A DNA stretch of 64,000 nucleotides from Trichothecium roseum. Its lineage: Eukaryota; Ascomycota; Sordariomycetes; Hypocreales. The position numbers and the translations under genes are program-made. The notes under the pieces are model-generated. The model did no database searches. It saw only the letters and a list, made by a program, of their open reading frames with translations, and was not told where the DNA came from. The stretch is from NCBI GenBank assembly GCA_026184415.1, contig CM047948.1, forward strand, positions 1,922,001 through 1,986,000, in the 5' to 3' direction. Positions 21,808 to 32,365 of the stretch are shown piece after piece. Positions within the stretch are counted from its first letter, which is position 1. Every line of letters starts with the position of its first letter.

Positions 21808-24800
21808 TTGAAGAGAAGGCGACTTTGAGAGTCGACTTGTTCTTTTGTCTTTGACCTTTGTTGTATATCGTCCTGACCCGTTGGGGAGGCAGCGAGCGAC
21901 GACTGGGTATGTCGTTAGGTAGGGGTTGGGTCTGAGACTACCTGAAGGTTGACGGAGAGACAAAGAAGGGAAGGGAGGGGAGAAATCAGGAATGGAGATG
22001 AGGGTGCAGGAGGGTTTGTATTTAATTTGAGAGTTAAGTTTTTTTTTTTGGGCGATGCCACTCTGCCACATTGCTGCTACCAACATTATAGGTAGGTACT
22101 AGGTTCCAACCCGTTCCGCTCTCTGCTTGATCAGAAAAGAGCAGCTGATACCAGCTACGACCGGTTAACCAACCCCCAAAAAAGGCGCCAAGAAGCCCAG
22201 CCGTGGCCCTGAACGATGTTGACACTTGCCTTTTTTTTTTGCAACTTCCAATTCTTAGCCTTCTTCCTCGCATGCGACAGGGGTGTCCGTCGGCTCAACC
22301 ATCAAGGGTACCGCTCCACTATCCCAGGGTCTTAGCCCGCACACCCCCGCACACCCACACGCCCCCTCCCTCTTCACTCCAGCTTCTCCGTACGGGCTCT
22401 CTCTAGCTGCTGTTCCAGTGGCCACTCAATCGCTACAGCGGTCTTTGCACCTAGCCTACGGAGTAGTAGCCTAGGTGGCCTAGGGGGCTTCGATTCTGGA
22501 GTCGACGTGCAATTCTCGGGGTAAGGAATTGGCGCACTCCTCCCCCACTGGGGGAAGTGGACAAGGCATGAGAACAGCCGTGATTCGGCCATGCCACACT
22601 TGCTGTTAGCCTGGTAATTTGAGCTCGTGTTCCCCAAGGAGGGGGAGAGGAGATTGAGGGGGGCGTTTGTGGAGTGATCAGGAGTCGCTTCTTTTCCCAG
22701 CCGCAGCCACTGAATGGTGGATGGATCCGTTACATTTACAGGTTCGCAGAAGAAAGTAATTTTGTTCTTCTTTCGTTGCATCCAATTGACTTTCTTGACT
22801 CGGAGACTCGAGTCGAGCTGGTATAGGCTTTACGGATTAACAGCGTAGATACGGAGTACGTACATATCTATCGCAATAACAACAAGACCAGTAATGGTAG
22901 GATGCTTACAGCGTACTCCGTAGATGTGCTGTGCGCTGTACGGAGCAGCAGGTGGTCCCTCGGATCTTGCCTCTTCCCAGACTGCATCTGTGCTTTTCTT
23001 GCATCCCCCAAGATTTCCCATCGCCACAATAGAACCGAGGACGAAATAGGCTCGCTGTTCTGCCACTCATGCTCTCTCCATCTCCCTCTCCCACATATAC
23101 TCCGTACTACTCCGTGCACACACACAGCCTCTTCCCCGACCAGTCGAGAAGCAATTGGGGTGGAAAAGATGGACCAGCCAGTCGAACCAAAGTCCTGGGA
23201 GTGATTCTGTGGGTCTCCCCCGGCGCACACGTCTAAAAGGAAGAGAAAAAACGGAGGTCTGGGCTTTTTCCCTTGTGCCTTTGCTGGCAATAAGGCCGAC
23301 CAAGTTGCGGCACACCGTTGGGCATGTCCACTGGGGGGGGGGAGGAAGGCGACTGCTAAAATGGTGCTCCGTACTCCGTACCTACATAGTAGACGTGCCT
23401 AGAGGCTAGGGTACAGCGCTGCAAAGAAAGAGAAGCACCGAAAAAAAAGGGCCGTTTGCCCCTCGTGTTTGCTTCTCAATTCTCGATTCTCAGTTCCCAA
23501 TGCTCGCTCTCACTCAATCATCAGTCACTCTATTTCCACTCTCCCCCTTCATCTCAGCGAATAATAAGCGAAGAGGGCTATTGTTGGCTCCGGTGTTGGC
23601 CGCAGCGGTCTCGGCGCTGATTGGGGTCCTTTTTTTTCCACCTGGCTTTCAGAATTTTCTTCTTCTTACTTCTTGTTCTCTGCCGCTTAGAACGCGACGA
23701 GAATTCGGAGATCGACACGTCGCCTCCCCTACTCTGTATCCCGTGTCCTTTTATTCCGTACTGGGTACGGAGTACGGAGTGCATACTGCCATATCCTTTT
23801 TGCGCTTTCACATTGTTTGGTTGGCTTCTCGAATCTTATTGGCAGCCTTCCCTCAAGGGCAAAAAAAGCAACCTCACTGCCGACCCCTACCTCTCTCCAT
23901 TCTCCTTCTTCCCAGATGCCATTTCTGGTAAACACACATTGATCCCTGGCTTTAGATACACCCCCCAGGAGTGCGTGTTTCAACTTGGCACCCGGGTGAT
24001 TGCAAGGACAGGGGTTGCCAGGCCCACCCCTCTCTCCCCCCCCAAAAAAAGCCGTTGCTCTTGGACGACAGAGTAGAGCATGAGATTGGGGGGGGGGAGG
24101 GGACTGGGAAGCCTGTCCCAATGGGCGAATTTTCGGTGGTACTCGAGACGCTGCCGAACGTGGTGCATGGGTCTGGCAACGTCTAACTGGTCTGCGCTCT
24201 GAAATTGACCGGGCAAAGGTGCCCGGGGTCGAAATCGTCTACCCTTGACCACCACCATTTGCCCCAAGGAGAGATTCGCATCTTGTTCTCTTTTCCCTTT
24301 GTTTTCCTCACAAATCCCTTCTGCTTCCTCCGAACTGGGCTGTGATCCTGATTGCTGGAGGAACCAGGGTCAGGGTAGTGGGCCAACCAGAGGTTGCACC
24401 CCGACAAACGCGACCCTGGTTCCTCCCAAGGTACCCAGACGCGCCGCGCTTGAGGAGCAATCAAATCACCATCACAATGCAAAGTGGTTGTGAGCTTTTC
24501 AATGGTTGGCATCTAGAATGGCGTGACGTTTTCTTTCCCCAGACCATTCGACACTGGCACCACGGAGTAGACTGGCACACTGGCACCTGGTTACCAACGT
24601 TATGGAGTATGGAGTACATTCTGCATTCTACTACGCACATAATCCGTACATCAAAGCACGAGAATGACGGGAGCAAAGGTATGGAGTATACGGAGTACTC
24701 CTCGTCACTCGACTCACTGGATTTTGCGGCTTACTGCTAGCTTAACGCGGGGCAGCCGAATATTTGACCGAGGTGGCTTTTTTTATACCACTGGTCAGTG

Positions 24801-26224
24801 ATATTTCCATTCGGCAGGCGACGTTGCGATGCGGGCCGCTTTGAGAGCAATCGCGCTTCCAAAAAGTCCAATGCGTGTGTAGGCACTTCGTAGGCATGGA
24901 GGATGCCGCACCAAGTCCGGCCGCCTCGAGTCACCTGAGGACCTAACAAGCGCGGTCCCCAAGTGTCCAAACTAATATATACATAAGCTACGCTAAGCAA
25001 GCACAATGGATTCCTCCCCCCTCCTCGACACATGGGTGGCACTACGCTATTAAACTTTCGGGCCCGAAAGCAGCTTAATTCTGGTTAGAATTGCGGGATG
25101 AGAAAGATCGCGGAGAGAGAAGGGGAAGAGAAAGGTCAGGGAAGGATTTCACACCCCATAATAGGTAAGTTGGTTTTCTCTCTGCCTTTGAAGCAGGTTT
25201 GTATGTACGGAGTGCCTATTCTCATATACGGTCCGAATTGATCGTGCGCGGTGCCCAAAGTCGGATGCTGCGACATATCCCTCCTACGTATACGAATACA
25301 CCGTAAAGGCGAAGGTATTTGGATTTTAAGCGGCTCGGTGCTGACCGCTGGAAGTTTGTAGTCTGGAACAGTGGCGCTTGAATATAGGAAGGCACGGAGT
25401 ACGTACCGAGTAGTTCGGCGTGAAGATCCAGCCCTAGCAAAACACAAAATCTTCCCTTTTTTTTCTTTTTCTTTTGGTCATTTTCTCATCTGCGCCACGA
25501 ATGGTCACCTGAGAACCGCCACTGGCCACACAAACCGGGCTCTTTGACATTATGGAACCTGTCTTTGCTTTTAGATGCATCCGTCCATGGACTCGGGTGC
25601 TTCGATAATCACAACACCATGTTACGGAGTACCATGGACTAATGGATACTTTCCAAAGACACGCTCTCGATGCCATGGATTACATCCATTGCCACAGTCG
25701 AGCGACCCGTTTGGCTTGTCAGCAATCCGGCTTGGCCCTCCGGTGCATGAGGTGGGCATGCAAGCCACGTTCTCCCCCTCCGAGATGAGATCTGTACGGA
25801 GTACGTTACTAGCACCTGTGTCGGTAGGGTAGTATGGTAGTAGTACGGCGTATTAGCCCTGGGCTTGGCCCCGATGCCAAGCGGGCTCGTTCTAGCGTCG
25901 TCGTTGATGGTGCGTGTGTGCGTGTGTGTGTTCCGATGACACTCATGCGACAACGTTGCACTGCAGAATGATCCTGTCACGGATGCTGAGGTTCTGAAAC
26001 ATCTGGTGCAAGCCCGTTTTGCACGGAACTGGTGTGCCGGCTTGCCGCTGGAACACATTGCTACCTAGACACTTGGAGAGTAATTTGTATGTACGAAAAT
26101 ATTAGTGGTTCGATTGACTGCTTTCTTGGGTCGACATTCCCAATTGCCACCCCGCTCACGCCTCCAGGTTTCCAGGTTTCCAGACTGCGGGATACCCCAG
26201 ATGAAATCGGCATCGAGAGCACGA

Positions 26225-26294
26225 TGCCACTACTACTACTACCACCACCACCACTACTACTACTACTACTACCACCACCACCACTACTACTACT
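26225..26294. repeat. Mixed CTA/CCA trinucleotide array
   Basis: About 70 nt of alternating blocks of CTA and CCA triplets, with two nearly identical halves that suggest internal duplication. It lies in gene-free DNA. The Tyr/His- or Val-rich open frames over it are repeat artefacts. Confidence 0.85.
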
Positions 26295-26840
26295 CTTATC
26301 TTACTCGTCAACAGCCACGCGCGCCATGTCGCTATAATCCAATAGTGTTGGGAAAGAGAGGGGAGGGAGGGAGGGAATCCGCCACGAATACGAGCCTTCG
26401 TCGCACAACTAGGCAGAGCCAACGAGACATACCGAAAAAAAAAAAGAACGTCCCTCTGCTGCTCATTGGCTCACCGCACCGCCGCAAGAAGAACAAGGGA
26501 ACATGCTTTCGGAGGTCGTCGCGGACATTTTGCCGTCTGCGAACCAACACCGCTCGTTATAGGTACCTACATAGTATGCCGTGGACAGGCCGCGACCCGG
26601 GCAATTAACTTTTCTGGCGGCGGGGCCGTGCGGTATGTGTCCGCAGAACCGCCGCGACCACCCCGACCGAGGTGGGCCTTCTTCTCCTTCTTTCTTCTTC
26701 CTCTTCCTCCTCCTCTTCCTTTGTACGGAGTAATACGGAGTACCCCATGGGCCATTGGTATCCCGCTTTGGACGCTTTTACGGAGAGGGGAAATGTCCAC
26801 GTGATGCTAAGATATGCTGCAAACTCGAACCAGCATAGCA

Positions 26841-26856
26841 TACGGAGTACTCCGTA
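26841..26856. repeat. Full TACGGAGTACTCCGTA palindrome
   Basis: One of three perfect 16-nt copies in the window (also at 27155-27170 and 41382-41397). Each is two inverted copies of the dispersed TACGGAGTA motif sharing the central TA. All three lie in gene-free DNA. The role is unknown. Confidence 0.8.
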
Positions 26857-27154
26857 CAACTAAGTTTTGACAAATGGCCCATCGCGAGGAATGACGGAGC
26901 ACATCTATTTGTCATGATGCTAGGCACTTCTTGCCCCCAAGAAAGTTGCGCATGGCGGGCGACATCAGGGTAGGAAGGGGCCAGAGGTAACTCCCGATGG
27001 ATTGATTGATTAGATATATCGTGGCAGGGTCTATGGAATGCTACCGATTACGAAGTGCTCCGTTACTCAGGTATGGTACGGAATACGTTATTTTAGGAAA
27101 CGACTTGGCTATTTCGTTGGCTCATGCCCCATGGTGAATCTTGGTAAGTGGAAA

Positions 27155-27170
27155 TACGGAGTACTCCGTA
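27155..27170. repeat. Full TACGGAGTACTCCGTA palindrome
   Basis: Second exact copy, about 300 nt from the first, followed closely by a half copy (CTCCGTAC near 27173). It lies 3' of the oxalate decarboxylase-like gene. Confidence 0.8.
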
Positions 27171-27553
27171 GTCTCCGTACTGCGTAGCCAAGCACCACCG
27201 AGGTGGCGTGTTGAGGGGATTGTAGCTGACTGAACAAATCACCCGAAGAAACAATTGGATACCCTGGCATGATGGCCTTGGTAAACGACCGAGAGAAGTA
27301 CGCGGGCAGTGACAGCCATCGGCACATGTTTGCATGCGGGCAACACGATGAAGTACGGAGTGCCATGGGGTGATATAGCAGTGTGCTATTGCCCACTTGA
27401 AGTTTGTATTATTAGTCGTGCTATGAATATGAACGGATATCCTTGTCAGGGCCCCCCCCTCGGTACTTCGAACTCGGCTTCTCTCCACATTACGCATTAT
27501 GGCCCTTGCTACGGAGTACGCCCGATGGGGATGACAGATAGGCGTTGCCTTGC

Positions 27554-29175
27554 TTACTCGATGAGGACCTGCTTCTCCTTCTTGAGGTCGCGGGCGAACT
27601 CGATGGGGACGTTGAGCGTCTGGGCGACGAGGTCGGCCGGGGTGAGGGCGAGCCACTGCGAGAGCGGGATGTCGGCGACGCGGTCGGACTTGTAGATTTC
27701 GATCCAGATGAGGTCCTCGTCCTTGGAGGTGTTTTCGATGTAGTGCCTGATTGGAGGTTTGGTCAGAGGATGGCCGGGCCTAAGAGGAATGGAGAGAGGG
27801 GAGGGGAGAAGGAGGAATCCTGAGAGGCGGCTACTTACCCAGAGTTGTCAGGGAACACGGCGGTGTCGCCTGCGCTAAAGTCAAAGGTGCGAGCGTTGGT
27901 GTTGCCGGTGAAGACGGTGGCCTGGGCCTGGCCTTGGTGGAAGTACAACCACTCCTCGGCCTGTGAATCGAATGTCAGTGTCAGTGCCCTCGGAAAGACA
28001 TACACACACGCGCGCGCACACGCACGCACGCATCTATACGCATATAGACGTGTGCCTGTGATGCACGGGGGGAAATACTCACGTTGGGGTGCCAGTGCAG
28101 CTCCCTCAGCGCACCGGGCTTGAGAGTGACAAAGGTGGCGGCAATCGTCTTGCTGATGGGGAAATTGGTCGAGTCAATCTTGCGGAACTCGCCGCCGGTG
28201 CCGGCAATCTTCTCGGGCGGGTGCTCAAAGGTGCGGTAGACGAAGGAGGCGTCGCCGTGGGCGTTGGAGTCGGGGAGGTCCGAGACGTCGCCGTCGCTGA
28301 CGGTGCCGTTGAGGATGTAGGGAGGGGGCTTGGGGACGTCGTCGAAGACGGAGGGGTCGACGCCGAAGTTCTTGGCGAGGATGTCCTTGGGGGTGTGGGC
28401 GATCCAGTCGTCGATGTTGAAGGTGGTGCCGGCCTTGTCGAAGTCGCCGTCGTCGAAGACGAGGAGGAACTCGTTCTCGTCGCCGAGGCCGGAGACGGTG
28501 TGGGCGACGCCCTCGGGGAAGTACCAGATGTCGCCGTAGCCGAGCTCGACGGCCTGGTAGACGCCGTTTTCGTCGACGGCGGAGACGAGGACGCGACCGG
28601 CGTAGACGAAGCCCCATTCAGCCTATTTCCCACCATGGACGGTAAATGTCAGAACCCAAGGGTCGGCTTTGGCAACAGGAAAGCGGCGGGGGGGGGGCAG
28701 CGTGGGGGGAGGGCATCTTACCACTCGATGCCAGTGAAGCTCACGGATGGCGCCCTTGCTGAGGTGCTGCTGAGCGGCGGCAATGTCGTGGCTCTGGGGA
28801 AGGTCCTGGATGACCTGCTCGCGGACCCAGCCGCCCTTTAGGAGACGGGTCTTGGAGTCGGAGAACCTCCATTTGAGGTTGGGCACGATGCCGTTGTCGG
28901 TGTCCTGCTGGCCCAGGTTGTTGGGGTTTTGCTTGTCGACGACGGGGTTGGTGCCTCCTGGAGACGGAAAGAGAGATTGGTGAGCGATAGGGAGGCGACA
29001 GAAGGGTGGTAGCAGTGAAGGCGAACTTACCGAGGATGGGGCCACCCTTGCCGTCGCCGCTGATGGGCTGGCCGTTTTCGAACTCACCGTCGCCGTCCTG
29101 CTTGGTGACTTGAGGGGCGGCGAGGACCTGGCTGGTGAAGGCCAGGGCCAGGGAAGATAGGATGGAAGCCTTCAT
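27554..29175 (-). CDS. Secreted bicupin, oxalate decarboxylase-like
   Basis: Mn-dependent bicupin that would act on extracellular oxalate (to formate and CO2). Minus-strand exons are 29031-29175, 28722-28957, 28083-28622, 27839-27960 and 27554-27746, giving 411 residues. Residues 1 to about 20 are a signal peptide (ending VLAAPQ). Each cupin has the metal-binding pattern: first GAIRELHWHRVAEWGFVYAG with GDIWYFPEGVAH; second GALRELHWHPNAEEWLYFHQG with GDTAVFPDNSGHYIEN. Between them comes FDDGDFDKAGTTF...DWIAHTP. In Bacillus OxdC this is the active-site lid, carrying the sequence SENST and the essential Glu. Here the lid reads DKAGTT, with no Glu. The fold is certain. Decarboxylase activity is therefore not assured; an oxalate oxidase or other activity is possible. 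Confidence 0.9.
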
Positions 29176-32100
29176 TGTCTGCTGACTGATTAATGGACAG
29201 ACGGGCGGATGCGTATCGAGGGGAGAGAGGAAAGGCAGTATATGGCTACTGAGACAGGAAAGGTGAGTTGGCCTTGAGGTGCCGGTTGGCTCTCGCGGAC
29301 TTTATGATTTATTTTGGTCCTTTGATGCCCCGGATCTATTGACCATGTTGAACCATGTCCACGCACACACACGCTCACATCCACACGTATACACGCTCAC
29401 ATACAGGCACGCGCATACTGCATGCATACATACGGAGGAATGTACGCATACAGACACACTCACACGCATACGTGATATCGTCAACTTGCGTCATCACGTC
29501 GACCAACCCACACCATTTGCACGCCATTGTTCACCAACGCCGCCTTCTTCCCCTTGCCCCCCCTTTGTCAGCGCATCTTTTTGAAGCCGAGAAGAGAATA
29601 AGCCGCATCGCAATTTCCGAAGCTGGTCATCGTTCTCTTGTTTTTTCCCTTGCTCTCAACTTGAAATGACAAGCGCGGGTGGGCGCTGCGCAATTGCAAT
29701 CGCCGAGCATCTGTAAAGTGTGGTGGGTTTGGAAGGGGATAGGGGGATGGGGGGGGAGAGATCGAAATTCAGGTCGAGAATGGCGACATTCTGGAGGGTT
29801 GCGTGACTTGAGCGTGAACCGGCACTGCGACGCTGCGATGCAAGACCTCGGGTTTAGTCTGCTGCTACTACTCTACCGTACTATGGATACTATACTATAC
29901 GGAGTACTAGCATGCTAGCACCAGTGACAAGCTCCGCATTGTCCAATAAGGTACGTTGAAGAAGAAAAAAAAGGTACGAGAGGGGCGGGCGGGATAGACA
30001 AAATGTGAGGTTTTAGGTACGTCTAATTACAACTCTAAAGGCGATCGATCCCTGGATAGCGCGGGTTCTTCTTCCTAGTGCTGCCTGCCATAGTACTCCG
30101 TATATGGAACCACGATGATGGTCTGGCGGTTGATGCTTCCGCTCGGTGGAAATAACTCGAGTCTGGAGTTTTTTCACACGGTATTTCTACTATTTTGCCG
30201 TTCATCATGGTTTTCCTTGGTACTTCCACGTATGATGCATGTTGATGATGAGTGTCAGTTCATCCTGGGGATCGTCCGCACGGATGGTGGGGGGGAGAGG
30301 GGGGGGGATCTGTCAAAATCTCGCCCGCATTCGTTCCCCTTCCCATTATGTGATTGTTTCTTTATTACGCACTCTTTCTGATCTCCGATATGTGTGGAGT
30401 GCTACTGCTTGAGTGGATTTCTTCGTTGCCGGATGTGGGTGAGGGGGAGACGGTAGGGGCAGAGAGTGAAGAGCCGGCGGTGGTGATCTAATACGCGGAT
30501 GAATCACGCAATCCGGTCCCCCCTCTCACTCAGCACGCAACCTAATGTAGGCTTCTGTAGTGACGAATCGGGGAACCGAGTGGTCGAATCGGGAACTTGA
30601 GAGAGGTACGCTCGGCAGTTGAATATGCATTTGCCTTTTTTGTTTATTATTATTATTTTTTCAACTTTTGATGGTGCTTTTGCATTGGCGTGTCTAGACT
30701 GCAAGTGACTGCATCTCAGTGTACGTACCGCTCCAATGCTCGAGGCAAGGATAGCTATGCAACACAACTTGAACCGATAATATAGATTATCTTGTATCTG
30801 GCAATAAATCCAAAGCCTGGGCAATCAGCAGATCCGGTCAACGGAACAAAAAGTCCTTATGGTGGCAGATTCCCTTGCCGTACATACATGCTTGCCGGGG
30901 AGGAGAGGAGACAGCTAACCCCCCCCCGGTTAAAAATGTCAACATCGCCAAGCGTGGGTACGCATCTGCCTCGTCTCTCTTGGCCTAGGGCTGCACTGCA
31001 TGGGCGATTTGCTAGCGCGGAGACGGGCTCTGATGTTCTTGCGGCCTCGGTACTTGCGTTTTACCTAGAGATTGTGTGCTTTTTATGTTCCCGAGGGCCG
31101 GCTGCGGGTGTGTGTGGGAGATGCTGAGAGGGAGGGGGAAAACTCTTGAGGATACATGGGTCGGGTGGGTTCTACGCATTGTGTTGTTTATATGTCGGAG
31201 AATAAGAAAGGTGGGCAGAGACTGGGGATTGCATCTGTTTTGTTTCTTTCTTCCTCTGTCTGGGGAGGATAATGCTCGGACCGGTTTTGATAGTGACTCG
31301 GATACCAGCTGTCGGATGGTAAAGACGATTGGGCAATTCGTGATTGATTGGCCGGTTCACTTTGGCATATGTCTGTGCTAGCGAGTGAACGTTGTCGTAG
31401 CTCGACGAATCTGGGCCGACAACCATGCCGCGAGCACGTATTCTGCGTCTACTAATACAACCGATGCTGCATAGATAGATAGTCGTTGCTTTAACTCCCT
31501 ACGGGGCTAAGCTTATGGATAGGCTTAATTTCCCGTGCCTGTTGGACTTGGTAGTCCATGGCACACACGCACACACACACACACACATGTACGTACATAC
31601 TCTAGCGGCACCGTCCTCGAGTCGCCGGGAGTCGAGCATGCCCGATGTCGACATGTACACTCAAAACGTCGTCTTCAGGCACAGTCGGTCAAGACACAAC
31701 CTCTATCGGGACACATCGTTTCCTGATTGGGGAAGGGGGAGGTACCACTGCAAGGTCCGGGAGATTGGATTTCCGAGGTGTCGTTTTTGCTTTTTTGTTT
31801 GTTCTGGGCAGCCAGCCGTGAGCCGATCACGTTCCTCTACATCACACTCTTTTGGATCTAGGATCGCCCGGTTGCTGCGGCTAGCGAGACCTTTCTGCGT
31901 GCTTCAGCTGGCGATGATGGGCAAGGCTAGTCTCTCTCTCCTCGCTCCCCCCCCCCCGGTGAGCTGAAGGTGCCCGATGAAGTTCGGCGACCTGGAAGAT
32001 GGCGGATACGAGGGAGAGTCGTTGACTTTGCGAGGAACTAGTTGGCTACGTCTTTTGGAGGGCTGTTTTGTGATTTTAGGCCGTATGGTGTCATTATCGA

Positions 32101-32365
32101 GATGTGCTTTCGGTGGTGTTAGCGGTGGTGATGGTGGTTGTTAGTGGTGTTGGTGATGGGCCATGACGGCTGCTTGTGTGAAAAGGGGATACGCAGCAGA
32201 CGCGACGAGGGTACGAAAGAACGGTTGAGTCGGGATATATAAGTTGGGGAAAACCTGCTCAATCGAGCTCACATCCTTCTCACCAGACGCCAACCTGCTG
32301 CATCCTCCTCCTGACCCCATCATCATCATCATCATCACTACCGTCAGCCACCCCTTTTGTCCACC
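29176..32365. other. 3.2-kb divergent intergenic region
   Basis: It lies between the oxalate enzyme (-) and the SBP56-like gene (+). It contains CA-rich repeats near 29363-29465 and 31561-31586, TACGGAG motifs near 29899 and 30093, G- and C-runs, and a CAT repeat just before the SBP56-like start (about 32320-32337). I recognise no gene. Confidence 0.55.
32236..32242 (+). promoter_or_regulatory. Probable TATA box of SBP56-like gene
   Basis: TATATAA, about 125 nt upstream of the ATG at 32366, followed by a short C/A-rich leader. A clean TATA box at this distance suggests an inducible promoter. Confidence 0.55.

Larger units (their letters stand above)
21808..27553. other. 5.7-kb gene-free block rich in TACGGAGTA motifs
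   Basis: No credible gene was found on either strand. Short open frames overlap on both strands, lack domains and cross the repeats. The block holds about twenty copies of TACGGAG/CTCCGTA-type motifs (for example near 22852, 22914, 23099, 23372, 23766, 24690, 25624, 25797, 26724, 26735, 26841, 27155, 27511). It also has G-runs near 23330 and 24090 and a CTA/CCA trinucleotide array at 26225-26294. Confidence 0.6.

Noticed and set aside
26105..26608. 167-codon plus-strand frame with long Tyr/His runs
   Set aside because: The runs come from the CTA/CCA trinucleotide array at 26225-26294.
29355..29669. Short open frames over CA-rich repeats with THTHAH-like products
   Set aside because: They are low-complexity repeat translations.
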